A stretch of 64,000 nucleotides of DNA from Spirochaetaceae bacterium (lineage in GTDB: Bacteria > Spirochaetota > Leptospiria > Leptospirales > Leptonemataceae): assembly GCA_002730875.1 (NCBI GenBank), contig PCBI01000018.1:216737-280736 (forward strand), read 5' to 3'. Each line of letters opens with the position of its first letter. Position 1 is the first letter of the stretch. This document shows positions 48,119 to 56,109 of this stretch, piece by piece. A program made the translations under genes and the position numbers. The notes under the pieces were generated by a model. That model was not told the DNA's origin and ran no database searches. It saw only the letters and a list, made by a program, of their open reading frames with translations.

Positions 48119-48859
48119 TCAAATATCCCGGACACAACGAAAGCCCAGGTTCTTTGACGTGGACCGGGCCTGTAACCCGGAGCGAAACGCATAGCGCATA
48201 AAATTGGCATACTGCGATGGGTCGCTGGCGGCCGTGGCTGCGGCTCCGCAAAACAGTCCGCTTTCGCCCGCATCCCGGGAGTCGCCTCCTACGGTGGCCG
48301 AATTAAAATCTTCGGTCCATTCCCAGATCAAACCATGGAGATCGTATATACCCAGTACGTTTCTGTAGCCGGTGCCCACCACTCTCAGTTCGTTTCCGGT
48401 TTTGGCATACCAGGAAAGGATTCGCGCCGCGAAGTCCCGGGATGATTCGCGAGGGGATTCTGCGCTGGGAAAGGCTGCGGCATATTCCCATTCATAGGTG
48501 GTAGCCAATCGCATTCCCTGGCTTTCGCAATATGCCTCCGCAGCAAAAAAAGATACATTCGTAACCGGTAGGCTGTTTCGGCGTTCCTTCGCTTCTACCC
48601 AGTGTTGCAGATAGTTTTCATCCGCAAAAAGATCTGGCTTTCGACCCGGGCCCCATTCAGGATTCGCCGCGACAAAGTCTGCGAATTGCGCATTGGTCAC
48701 CGGATAACGATCCATCAGAAAGGCCTGAATCTGCACCGGTTCGGCGTTCTTGCCGTCGAGAAACGGCCGGATAGTACCCGCAGGTACACGAACCGTGGTC
48801 GAAGGCCCGGCCCACAGAGGCATGATGTTTAGAATTAATAATAGTATTGCCGTTCTCAT
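48119..48859 (-). CDS. nirV: NirV-like formylglycine-generating-enzyme-fold protein
   Basis: 246 residues from ATG 48859; upstream frame to 48988 is excluded because the signal peptide (AILLLILNIMPLWAG) starts here. It is a SUMF1/FGE-sulfatase domain: MDRYPVTNAQFADFV, LPVTNVSFFAAEAYCESQGMRLATTYEWEYAA, GIYDLHGLIWEWTEDF and SKNLGFRCVRDI. The Cys of FRCV and the mid-domain Cys pair are present in part. In several denitrifiers nirV follows nirK; its exact role is unsettled, perhaps copper-related. Position between nirK and sco1 supports the call. Confidence 0.85.
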   Translation of the reverse strand: MRTAILLLILNIMPLWAGPSTTVRVPAGTIRPFLDGKNAEPVQIQAFLMDRYPVTNAQFADFVAANPEWGPGRKPDLFADENYLQHWVEAKERRNSLPVTNVSFFAAEAYCESQGMRLATTYEWEYAAAFPSAESPRESSRDFAARILSWYAKTGNELRVVGTGYRNVLGIYDLHGLIWEWTEDFNSATVGGDSRDAGESGLFCGAAATAASDPSQYANFMRYAFRSGLQARSTSKNLGFRCVRDI

Positions 48860-48950
48860 CTCGCTACCTATCTTCTTGCTCGCCGTTGGTGAAGACCTTT
48901 CGGCCGTCAGCCCGGCCCCCGGGACCGGAAAAAGGGAGCCGCAGAAGTCC

Positions 48951-48985
48951 CGTGGACGGAACGCGCAATGCCGGTTCCGCCCACG
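48951..48985 (-). promoter_or_regulatory. Long hairpin between nirK and nirV
   Basis: A 12-bp stem (minus strand CGTGGGCGGAAC / GTTCCGTCCACG, one G-T pair) with an 11-nt loop lies in the 144-bp gap just after the nirK stop. No T run follows. It may be an mRNA-processing or stability hairpin that lets nirK accumulate above nirV. Confidence 0.55.
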
Positions 48986-49003
48986 CACCTTTTACTTCAT
49001 TCG

Positions 49004-50377
49004 CTATCTCTGAGCGCGAACCTCCTGGGCTGTAACCTGGTAGCCCTGATTTCCCCACTGACTGTAGATGTAAGTGAGCACATTGGCTACTTCGGAATCG
49101 CTGAGACCCAGTTTGGGCATCACTCCGTTGTAATTCTTTCCGTTTACGGTAATTGGTCCCTGGAGACCGTGAACCACCGCCCGGATTGCGTTGGTCTTGC
49201 TGGCGAGATAGTCGGAACTTGCCAGCGGCGGAAAAGATCCTTCCACGCCCTGTCCCTGCATCTGGTGGCAGGCCGCGCAATTGTGTTCATACGTGTTTTT
49301 GCCGGCTTCCAGACGCTGTTCCAGAGTTACCAGTTCCGGCGCCTTTACATCGTCTTCCACGCTTTGAATGGCGCCGCCTTCAGGCCGATAAATGTCATCC
49401 GAGACCTTGCCCGAATACACTACCGAGTCCTCTTCGCCTTCCACTTTCAGCATTCCGATGGCGCCTTTGTTGAACGCTCTAAAAATGGAGTGGTCTACGA
49501 GGATAAAGGTTCCCGGCACATCTACTCTGAACTCCACAATGGCCGATCCTCCGGCAGGAATCAAAGTGGTCTGAACGTTGCGCTGATTTGCCTCGGTGCC
49601 TCCCTCGGTATACACCTGATCGAATATCTCGCCAATCACATGAAAAGAGCTTACCAGGTTGGGGCCGCCGTTTCCTACAAATAGTCTGACCGTTTCTCCC
49701 TTCTTCGCCTTGATGGCATTGGCATCGGTAAGCGCGCCCACAGAACCGTTGAATACAACGTACTCAGCGTCTTCGCGTACCGCTTTTTCCATGTCGAAAG
49801 GCTGCAATCCTGGTTTACCAAAGCCCTGTTTGGTATAGAACTCGGATTGGAGTACATAATACTCCCGATCCACCTCCGGAAGTCCCCCGGACGGCTCCAC
49901 CAGAATCAAACCGTACATTCCGTTGGCGATGTGCATGCCCACCGGCGCCGTAGCGCAGTGGTAAATGTACAGGCCAGGGTTTAACGCCTTGAACTTAAAG
50001 GTAGAGGTATGGCCAGGAGCAGTAAACGAAGAGGTAGCTCCGCCACCGGGTCCGGTTACAGCATGCAGGTCAATATTGTGCGGCATTTTGCTATCCGGAT
50101 GGTTACTGAGCTGAAACTCAATGTCGTCGCCTTCCCGAACTCGAATGAAGGGCCCCGGAACTTTTCCGCCAAAGGTCCAAAATGTATAGGTAACGCCATC
50201 TGCAAGGCGCATCTCGACTTCGCTGGTTTCCAGCTTAATGATGACGTGCGCAGGTCCTCGATCCAGGGGAGCGGGCACGTTGGGCGCAAACGCCAATTCT
50301 GCTTCCACCGTTGGTTTCTCGCATGCAATTACAGCAAGAAGAAACGGTATCAGCAAGCTCCATGTTAATGACTTCAT
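49004..50377 (-). CDS. nirK: Copper nitrite reductase NirK fused to cytochrome c
   Basis: 457 residues. A lipoprotein signal ends LLAVIAC. Two cupredoxin domains follow: His100 (type 1 Cu), Asp103 (catalytic Asp) and His105 (type 2 Cu) lie in MPHNIDLHA, the type 1 Cys/His/Met in [16 protein letters not shown], the catalytic His in SSFHVIGE, and a type 2 His in [10 protein letters not shown]. After a linker, a class I cytochrome c (C367-x2-C370-H371, axial Met in MPKLG) ends the protein. It reduces nitrite to NO in the periplasm, and the haem domain should take electrons directly. A perfect DNR box and GGAGG precede it. Confidence 0.96.
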   Translation of the reverse strand: MKSLTWSLLIPFLLAVIACEKPTVEAELAFAPNVPAPLDRGPAHVIIKLETSEVEMRLADGVTYTFWTFGGKVPGPFIRVREGDDIEFQLSNHPDSKMPHNIDLHAVTGPGGGATSSFTAPGHTSTFKFKALNPGLYIYHCATAPVGMHIANGMYGLILVEPSGGLPEVDREYYVLQSEFYTKQGFGKPGLQPFDMEKAVREDAEYVVFNGSVGALTDANAIKAKKGETVRLFVGNGGPNLVSSFHVIGEIFDQVYTEGGTEANQRNVQTTLIPAGGSAIVEFRVDVPGTFILVDHSIFRAFNKGAIGMLKVEGEEDSVVYSGKVSDDIYRPEGGAIQSVEDDVKAPELVTLEQRLEAGKNTYEHNCAACHQMQGQGVEGSFPPLASSDYLASKTNAIRAVVHGLQGPITVNGKNYNGVMPKLGLSDSEVANVLTYIYSQWGNQGYQVTAQEVRAQR

Positions 50378-50396
50378 CTTTGCCTCCGATACCTGA

Positions 50397-50438
50397 AGTG
50401 TAGCAGAGGCTCCGATTCCCTTCCTTGATAAGTATCAA
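50397..50438 (-). promoter_or_regulatory. DNR/FNR-type promoter of nirK
   Basis: A perfect palindrome TTGAT-AAGT-ATCAA (50425-50438) is followed after 22 bp by TACACT (50402-50397). The implied transcript start is about 50390, leaving a 13-nt leader with the ribosome site. Confidence 0.85.
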
Positions 50439-50576
50439 TCCAGGGGCCTGGTTTTTCTTTTTATTGGGATGTTCCGGCGTGGGTGACCGGGCTATCCCCG
50501 GCTCCGAGAAGCCAGCGGGCCACAGCGGTGAGCATTTTCGAAGTCAGGAATGCGAATATCTCTGATGAAGAGAACG

Positions 50577-50613
50577 CAGGGGCGGAAGCAAGATAGCGCC
50601 GATGCCGCCCCTG
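50577..50613. repeat. 9-bp inverted repeat downstream of the beta-barrel gene
   Basis: CAGGGGCGG/CCGCCCCTG with a 19-nt loop. Another stem (CTCCGGC/GCCGGAG) lies at 50650-50673, directly after the beta-barrel stop. Neither has a T run; one may end that transcript. Confidence 0.4.
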
Positions 50614-50676
50614 ACGAGGATCAAGGAATGATTCCGGGGATGACCCTCCGGCACCGAGCCGGCCGGAGATGTCTTC

Positions 50677-52383
50677 TCAGAATGTCCCGGAAATCATAAA
50701 ATACGCGAAGTCGCTGCGGGGATCAAAAGCCCTTTCCTGCAGCGCCAGGCCATCAAATGCATCGTCCACACGATGCCGAATCGAGCTCAAAGCATAGGCC
50801 TGACCATAGCCCAGGGAAATCTTCAAGCTTCGCACTGAAATTCCATAAGTGAAGTTGTATTCATGGAATAGTTGCGAACTCAATTGGGCCACAGAGTTCT
50901 CAGATATCTTTCCGCTGGTATCCAGCACACTGGAATATCTGGAATTGCTCCTGGTTTCCGTACTCAGCAACTCGCCATTGGCATCCCTGGCCACTGCGCC
51001 GCCATTTCCGTAGAAGCTATCCTGATCCTTATGCTTGCGATAATGCCAGTAAGCCAATTTCATGGAACCGTACTCTTTGAAATCGAACGTAAAGCTAATG
51101 GCCCGCGCAATCAGGTTCCTGGAACCGATTAAATCCATGTCGCCCATGGGTGCATGATTCGTGGGATACAACTGCGTATAAGTGGAAACAACGGCATCGG
51201 TGCGATCCGGATCCCCGGTGGCCAGATCGCCCATAACGCCGATCCTGAGAAAGTCCACTGGCTTGAAGCCCAGATCCGCATAGACGGCATGCGCTTCGTA
51301 ACGTTGCCGTTGCGTATGTACTGGATTGCCGGCAGGATCCCGCTGATCCAGGAGATCCCATCCAGCCTGCACCCGCTGCCCGTTCAGTCCGAATTGGAAT
51401 GCCCCTTCCACGGAGTAATCGAACATCGGACTGGCGCTCTTTCCGTCTACGGTCTTATTCGTAATTCGCAGGCCCACAGTGTGCAGATTGTCCCGTTGCC
51501 GACTCCGCTCCTTTGGCGCCACTGGCAGCCCCGGGACCGCAGATGTGCTGGCCGGAATCCATTTCTTGAAAACGCCTATGTAGTAGGGCTCTACTTGAAA
51601 TTGCGGATGGATGCGAATCTCATTGTAGAGTACAGCCAGATAGGCGTCGTCCAATTCCCGAGGAGTGTTTGCCGTGACCGTGCACTGATTGGTGGATGGA
51701 TTACATTGAAACTCTATTCCTGACGGGTTCGACCGGCCGACCTGGGTGGAATTCCCTCCGCCATCCCCGTCTTCTTCTGCAAGCACGGCGGCGGCCAGGG
51801 AGGCCTTCCAGATTCCCAGATTCCAATGAAGTTCCAGGGCATCAAAGCTACGGCCCACATTGCTCCAGCCCAGGGCGCCGATTTGTCGTCCGCTACCGTA
51901 GTCCAGCATCTGCCGACCCACGGTTATGCCCAGAGGTCCAAGCAGGTTATCCGAGCGCAGGTAGCCTTCCCGAAGATCCAACGATTCGCCGGACTGATCG
52001 CTGGCAGTGCCGAATCCAGTATCGGACCCCGGGGTGCCGCCCCATACACGGGAATCCTGCATGCGAATCACAATCCGGGTTTCCTCTGAGATATACTTTT
52101 CGAATCCCAGCTGAATCCGACTACCGACGAATTCGCCTGTATCGTCTGTCTTGCGATTGAAATCAGGATTCCCACGAAATTCGGGACGTACCCTCACCGA
52201 GCCAAAAACTGTGAGTCCATCCAACCAACTACCCGAGCTGGTTGATTCGGCCTGTACCGTCGAAACCGGAAAGAAGCTACATAATGCGACGCCGCAAACA
52301 ATAGCCAGGTTCCTTCCGGGCTTCTTCAGGCCCGAAGCAATTCCAGGGCTCCCTGACGGAGCAAATACCCGTTTTGTATTCAT
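50677..52383 (-). CDS. Alginate-export-family-like outer-membrane beta-barrel
   Basis: 568 residues from ATG 52383. A signal peptide (LAIVCGVALCSFFPVSTVQA) precedes a barrel with VFGSVRVRPEFR, IQLGFEKYISEETRIVIRMQDSRVWGG and LDLREGYLRSDNLLGPLGITVGRQMLDYGSGR, a pattern I associate with Alginate_exp-type porins found in denitrifiers and others. It ends SDFAYFMISGTF, a barrel C-terminus with final Phe. A perfect DNR box lies just upstream, so it may be an anaerobic anion (nitrate/nitrite) porin; that is inference from context. Confidence 0.85.
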   Translation of the reverse strand: MNTKRVFAPSGSPGIASGLKKPGRNLAIVCGVALCSFFPVSTVQAESTSSGSWLDGLTVFGSVRVRPEFRGNPDFNRKTDDTGEFVGSRIQLGFEKYISEETRIVIRMQDSRVWGGTPGSDTGFGTASDQSGESLDLREGYLRSDNLLGPLGITVGRQMLDYGSGRQIGALGWSNVGRSFDALELHWNLGIWKASLAAAVLAEEDGDGGGNSTQVGRSNPSGIEFQCNPSTNQCTVTANTPRELDDAYLAVLYNEIRIHPQFQVEPYYIGVFKKWIPASTSAVPGLPVAPKERSRQRDNLHTVGLRITNKTVDGKSASPMFDYSVEGAFQFGLNGQRVQAGWDLLDQRDPAGNPVHTQRQRYEAHAVYADLGFKPVDFLRIGVMGDLATGDPDRTDAVVSTYTQLYPTNHAPMGDMDLIGSRNLIARAISFTFDFKEYGSMKLAYWHYRKHKDQDSFYGNGGAVARDANGELLSTETRSNSRYSSVLDTSGKISENSVAQLSSQLFHEYNFTYGISVRSLKISLGYGQAYALSSIRHRVDDAFDGLALQERAFDPRSDFAYFMISGTF

Positions 52384-52390
52384 AGCAGCG

Positions 52391-52432
52391 AGGGTAACCC
52401 ACGCCCGGAGAATCAGCATTGATAGTTATCAA
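52391..52432 (-). promoter_or_regulatory. DNR/FNR-type promoter of the beta-barrel gene
   Basis: Perfect TTGAT-AGTT-ATCAA (52419-52432), then 22 bp and TACCCT (52396-52391). The implied start of transcription (about 52384) is one base before the only sensible ATG, so the transcript may be leaderless. Confidence 0.8.
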
Positions 52433-52651
52433 GAGCACATCCCATTTCCTGCTTACGAACGACCGGGACAACAGAGCCTCGATCGCTGCAGATTTTGCGA
52501 CTCTGATTTTTGCTCGGCCACTGCCGCTGGAAGAATAGCCGAAAGCTATCCGTCTTAACCACTTCTTGAAAATCGCCCGTGACGGATAAAGAGATTCAGC
52601 AACGAGGATTCAACGATGGGAACACAGCGATGCGAGATTCAAGATAAGTGT

Positions 52652-52954
52652 TCACAGATCCAGGTGACTACGCCCTTCCTCCGAGATGCGCTCTGGACTC
52701 CACGGGGGATCAAATACCAGCGAGATAAGCACCTGTTTATGGGGAAGAACGGATTCCAGAGTGGACTGCACCTCTTCCAGAATCATGGGGCCCACGGGAC
52801 AGCCCGGCGAAGTCAGTGTCAGTTCCAGCTGGACATCACCTTCATCATCCACATCCAGACCGTAGATCAAGCCCAGATCCACGATATTCAATCCGACTTC
52901 AGGATCCACCACCGTCTTGAGCGCTTCTTCCAATCGCCGTACTTTTTCATTCAC
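52652..52954 (-). CDS. MIP18/DUF59 family protein (PaaD/SufT-like)
   Basis: 100 residues. The fold is recognised by EALKTVVDPEVGLNIVDLGLIYGL, LELTLTSPGCPVGPMI and VLISLVFDPPWSPERISE. The conserved Cys sits in SPGCPVG. Family members help assemble or insert Fe-S clusters. It is the last gene of the DNR-controlled accessory operon and overlaps the previous gene by 4 bp (ATGA), which suggests a role in building or repairing a metal centre during denitrification. Confidence 0.9.
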   Translation of the reverse strand: MNEKVRRLEEALKTVVDPEVGLNIVDLGLIYGLDVDDEGDVQLELTLTSPGCPVGPMILEEVQSTLESVLPHKQVLISLVFDPPWSPERISEEGRSHLDL

Positions 52955-54216
52955 AGGGACCTCCTCGCAACTTCTCGAACTATATAAATGAAATGCGCTG
53001 CGTTAATTAATGTGCAGATCAGGAACAGCAACGCCGCGAAATGCAGAACTTCCCGATAATGCATTCCAATCAACAATGCGATTACGGAAATTGGGTAGGC
53101 GACCAACAGGATTCGCTGGAGCGCTGGCGCGGCCAGAGACCGGGGGTTTAGCTGCGAGGTTGTGGATTGCGGGACCCTGGATTGAACCGCCATCCAGCCC
53201 ATGAAGGGAAGTATCTTGAAGCTCATCCCCAGCGTGGCGCTACCCACAAAACCCGCCAGCATACAAAGGGCCGCTCCCGCAGACCAGGCGGGCGAAGATG
53301 CCCGACCCGTTGTCGACAGAATCAACGCAACGTCCCAACCCGCCATAAGAAGAATCAGCGCGATTAGGGGGAAAGCGAAGGAAATCACAAAGAGCGACAT
53401 GCCCGCTTCCAGTCGCCGGCGCATCCTCTTTCGAATGCAGGAAAAAAGATAAATTAGAAATAGCGCATACCCCAGCACGGCCACCAGGGTAGGGATCCAT
53501 CGAAACTCCCAATCCAGAAGCATCGCAACAAACAAAAGGCAGGGAAACACGGCCAGGAGAATACCGGAAGCCAGAGCCCATCGTTCTTGCATACCGTGGC
53601 TGAGTAAGAACATGGGCAACAGCCTTGTTCCCAGCGCCACCACCATCAGCGCAAACCAGCCAATCATTCCGGTCCAGGTATGCCATTGCATCAATGAAAA
53701 ACCCGAAAGCGCTCCCGATACTCGGGCCGACATGAAACTCCCGGAAAGCGCCATTACCAGAAGCCAGAGGGATGCGGCCACCACAAGCCGGGCTGGCCCG
53801 TTCCAGTGGCCGCTGTTCACAGTAAGCGTTAGCTGAAGTAGAAAGAGCAGTATAGCCAGAAACAACAGGACTGCAAAGACACTCAAAGCCGCCAGATTGA
53901 AGAATCGGCTGATTACGAAACCGGTGGCGCCGGTCCACCATAGCAGGGAAGTGATCCACGCCAGGGGTCGGCTGGCCAGCGCCCCTTCCACTACCACCGG
54001 CAGTAGCTGATAGAGCACGCCCAGGATGGCAGGGGAAATAGTCAGCAAAGTGAAAGAATGCACCATGGCGATGGTGCGGCCCTGGTAGTAATGCTGTAGC
54101 AGCAATTGCGGGTCCAGAAGCATCAGGCCGGCGGTCACAAGCCATCCCAGGGTACTTACGGCAAAGTTGCCCATCAGCAATCCGTAATGCGATGAGCGAT
54201 CCGAAAGCGAAATCAT
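52951..54216 (-). CDS. NnrS-like polytopic membrane protein
   Basis: 421 residues with about 12 membrane helices. Conserved-looking His occur in helices: MVHSFTLLTISPAILGVLYQLLPVV, a pattern like haem-copper-oxidase subunit I, and MQWHTWTGMIGWFALMVVALGTRLLPMFLLSH. These suggest haem binding. It resembles NnrS and related membrane proteins found beside nir/nor genes, which protect against NO stress. I cannot tell whether it is NnrS proper. It is coupled by 4-bp overlaps to both neighbours. Confidence 0.72.
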   Translation of the reverse strand: MISLSDRSSHYGLLMGNFAVSTLGWLVTAGLMLLDPQLLLQHYYQGRTIAMVHSFTLLTISPAILGVLYQLLPVVVEGALASRPLAWITSLLWWTGATGFVISRFFNLAALSVFAVLLFLAILLFLLQLTLTVNSGHWNGPARLVVAASLWLLVMALSGSFMSARVSGALSGFSLMQWHTWTGMIGWFALMVVALGTRLLPMFLLSHGMQERWALASGILLAVFPCLLFVAMLLDWEFRWIPTLVAVLGYALFLIYLFSCIRKRMRRRLEAGMSLFVISFAFPLIALILLMAGWDVALILSTTGRASSPAWSAGAALCMLAGFVGSATLGMSFKILPFMGWMAVQSRVPQSTTSQLNPRSLAAPALQRILLVAYPISVIALLIGMHYREVLHFAALLFLICTLINAAHFIYIVREVARRSL

Positions 54217-55112
54217 GGTCGCCTGCCAATCAGAAGGCGAACGTCCGTGCCGCCCTGTTCCGAAGTGCGATAAGCGTACCCCTGTTCGGCGAGCTGGGGA
54301 AAAAGGAATCGTGGAATACGCTCATGGAATACGTAGAGTTGTTGGGTAGAACTCAAGGATTCCAGAGTCTTCAGGATCTTTACCATGGGTCCTGGCGGAG
54401 TCATTCCCCTTACATCCAGTCGCACCACGGCCCGGCGGCCGCCGCCAGTGGTGTGCAGCCCGGTTTCAGTGACCATCGGATTCGGATCGGTTTGCCTCTC
54501 CGAAATTGGATCCGGTTTCGACACCGCCTGCATACTTCGGCGAATAAAACAGGCATGGAAGCAATCCTTCGCCGAGTAGATGTAACCCTCAAATCCCTTC
54601 TTGCCCAGAAGGCCAATCAGGGGCTCCGGAGCAAAGGAGTTGATGATACGCAGCCGTTCATCCACCCCAACCGTTTCTGCCGCTTTTAGTATGGCCGAAA
54701 GTGGCTCTTCCCCCCGGTCCATGATCGGCCGAACATCCAGATCCACGATCCGCCCGGGGGCCGAATGGAATTCTGTTTTAAATTTGAACTCTTTCTCGGA
54801 TTTGCCGGCCGCTTCAGAATCGACGTGGTCATGCGCTAAATCAGGCGCGGCCTTATTCGTGAACCCGCTTCCTTCGGGCGAACCGACTGAATTGCATTGG
54901 AATCCGATAGAAGCCAGGGCATCAAAAATCGCCTGTTCCGCTACTCCGCCCACCCGGGCAGCCATGGCGATAGAGACCTGACCGGCCATAACCTTTCGAA
55001 TCATGGGATTTCGGAGCTTCTTGAAGCGCGAACTCACCGAGACCAGCGTTTCAATGGAACGCTCATCGTGCGAAATGAGTTCAGCGATTCGGGTATCTCG
55101 ATGGATCTCCAT
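54213..55112 (-). CDS. DUF1858-DUF2249-DUF2249 protein
   Basis: 299 residues, cytoplasmic. Residues 1-75 look like a DUF1858-type helical domain (IETLVSVSSRFKKLRNPMIRKVMAGQVSIAMAARVGGV). Two DUF2249 domains follow after a linker: about 125-190 (VDLDVRPIMDRGEEPLSAILKAAE) and about 225-299 (VVRLDVRGMTPPGPMVKILKTLE). DUF2249 domains are common next to denitrification genes; their biochemical role is unknown. A CFHACF motif lies at the end of the first DUF2249. Its stop overlaps the next gene by 4 bp. Confidence 0.82.
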   Translation of the reverse strand: MEIHRDTRIAELISHDERSIETLVSVSSRFKKLRNPMIRKVMAGQVSIAMAARVGGVAEQAIFDALASIGFQCNSVGSPEGSGFTNKAAPDLAHDHVDSEAAGKSEKEFKFKTEFHSAPGRIVDLDVRPIMDRGEEPLSAILKAAETVGVDERLRIINSFAPEPLIGLLGKKGFEGYIYSAKDCFHACFIRRSMQAVSKPDPISERQTDPNPMVTETGLHTTGGGRRAVVRLDVRGMTPPGPMVKILKTLESLSSTQQLYVFHERIPRFLFPQLAEQGYAYRTSEQGGTDVRLLIGRRP

Positions 55113-55165
55113 GGCTTACTCCTGAAACGGATTACTTCATGCTCGGTATCGTCGCCGGAATTCTC

Positions 55166-55444
55166 TCAACTGCAGCAGCTTCCGCCGAAACCCAGGGTTC
55201 CCTCACCCAGTCGCGTTACCTTGACCTGAAATACCTGGGGGCCTTCTTCTACATACTCCCAGCCAAAGGCCCCGGGAATCTCCGCCTGCAACTGATAGTA
55301 CAGCGGCCGGGGATCGTGATCATTGTATATGATGAAAGATTCGCCATGATTCAGCCGGTTGAACCACTCGAAAATCGTCGGATGCTTTTCTCTCGGTTCG
55401 ATTTCGGTTACGTCCAGAACTTTGATTTCGTTTTGTTCGCTCAT
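55166..55444 (-). CDS. Single-domain DUF2249 protein
   Basis: 92 residues, one DUF2249 domain: VLDVTEIEPREKHPTIFEWFNRLNHGESFIIYNDHDPRPLYYQL and GWEYVEEGPQVFQVKV. The His-Asp-Pro (NDHDPRPL) and the Trp-Glu strand are typical. It ends GFGGSCCS, a Cys pair at the C-terminus of possible redox or metal use. GAGGC precedes the ATG. It follows the 53-aa ORF by 29 bp. Confidence 0.85.
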   Translation of the reverse strand: MSEQNEIKVLDVTEIEPREKHPTIFEWFNRLNHGESFIIYNDHDPRPLYYQLQAEIPGAFGWEYVEEGPQVFQVKVTRLGEGTLGFGGSCCS

Positions 55445-55473
55445 TTTCAGCCTCGCTTTTTCTTATTCCATTC

Positions 55474-55635
55474 TCATCCTGGTTTTCTACACCAGGTCTT
55501 GTAAAGTTCCCAATTCTGCCTTCTACGTGCCGCGACAGTTTTACTCTCCCATGAATTGATTCGTTGCGAATCCGACGCACTCAACCGCCGTTTCAGGGAA
55601 AGCCCCTGGTGGATATTTCCGTTTTTCCATTCCAT
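55474..55635 (-). CDS. Putative 53-aa basic protein, first gene of the DNR-controlled accessory operon
   Basis: An open frame from ATG 55635 to TGA, 53 residues, starting MEWKNGNIHQGLSLKRRL and ending WELYKTWCRKPG. It is rich in Arg/Lys (about 12) and Trp (4) with one Cys. The composition looks protein-like, though there is no homologue I recognise. Its ATG lies about 14 nt downstream of the transcript start implied by the DNR box at 55684. The ribosome site is weak (GAGAAC). The DUF2249 gene follows after 29 bp. Could be a small regulator or a chance frame in a leader. Confidence 0.5.
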   Translation of the reverse strand: MEWKNGNIHQGLSLKRRLSASDSQRINSWESKTVAARRRQNWELYKTWCRKPG

Positions 55636-55655
55636 TCTTGTTCTCAATCACATTA

Positions 55656-55697
55656 TGAATAACATGGGACGCAATGGTTTGCCTTGATACAGATCAA
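55656..55697 (-). promoter_or_regulatory. DNR/FNR-type promoter of the DUF2249 accessory operon
   Basis: Perfect TTGAT-ACAG-ATCAA (55684-55697), 22 bp, then TATTCA (55661-55656). CATAAT four bases further on is an alternative -10. Confidence 0.8.
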
Positions 55698-55875
55698 GGA
55701 TTACCATTTGTCTTTCGGGCATCGTTAGAGCGGGAGCGTCCTTCCGAAGAGTCCGCAATGAGAGAGAATTCCCTGGAAAATGAGATGCTCGAGGTTGGAA
55801 AGCAAGACCCGGATCGCCTGGACCGGTTGCTGGCACCCCATCATAACGAGTTCCTGCAAAGAGCCCTGACGTTCA

Positions 55876-55901
55876 AAAAAGCGGCCGGATTCCCCGGCCC
55901 G
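55876..55901 (-). terminator. Rho-independent terminator of the putative sRNA
   Basis: On the minus strand GGCCGG-GGAAT-CCGGCC-GC is followed by six T residues. It lies 85 nt after the predicted start of the sRNA and ahead of the next DNR promoter, so it separates two transcription units. Confidence 0.8.
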
Positions 55902-55991
55902 AGTCCCCATTACGGAATCCTGCAAGTTAACACAGTAAGGCCGGCTACTTGGTCCGGGGGCAGCCGCACCTTCAGATCCCTTGCAGTGAAC
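55876..55991 (-). ncRNA. Putative DNR/FNR-activated small RNA, about 116 nt
   Basis: The stretch lies between a promoter with a perfect DNR box and TATAAA -10 (56039-55998) and an intrinsic terminator. It contains no gene: the longest frame on this strand is 19 codons from a GTG without a good ribosome site. The predicted RNA begins GUUCACUGCAAGGG and has an unpaired C-rich stretch (GCUGCCCCCGGACC) that could pair with GG-rich ribosome sites. The layout recalls FnrS of enterobacteria, an FNR-activated sRNA, but no sequence similarity is claimed. It could also be a leader with an unseen small ORF. Confidence 0.6.
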
Positions 55992-55997
55992 CACTTG

Positions 55998-56039
55998 TTT
56001 ATATGCCGATCAAAGGAGACCTGCGTTGATTCAGATCAA
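55998..56039 (-). promoter_or_regulatory. DNR/FNR-type promoter with no gene downstream
   Basis: Perfect TTGAT-TCAG-ATCAA (56026-56039), 22 bp, then TATAAA (56003-55998), the best -10 of the six sites. Predicted start about 55991. Confidence 0.8.
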
Positions 56040-56109
56040 TTCATGGCCTTCTTTTTTCGACTTCTACATCAATGGTTCTTATCGGGGTGCATATCAAGGT
56101 GCAGGACTC

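Noticed and set aside
55725..55994. Minus-strand 89-codon frame through the putative sRNA
   Set aside because: Its start lies above the predicted transcript start, it runs through the terminator, and no ribosome site is visible.
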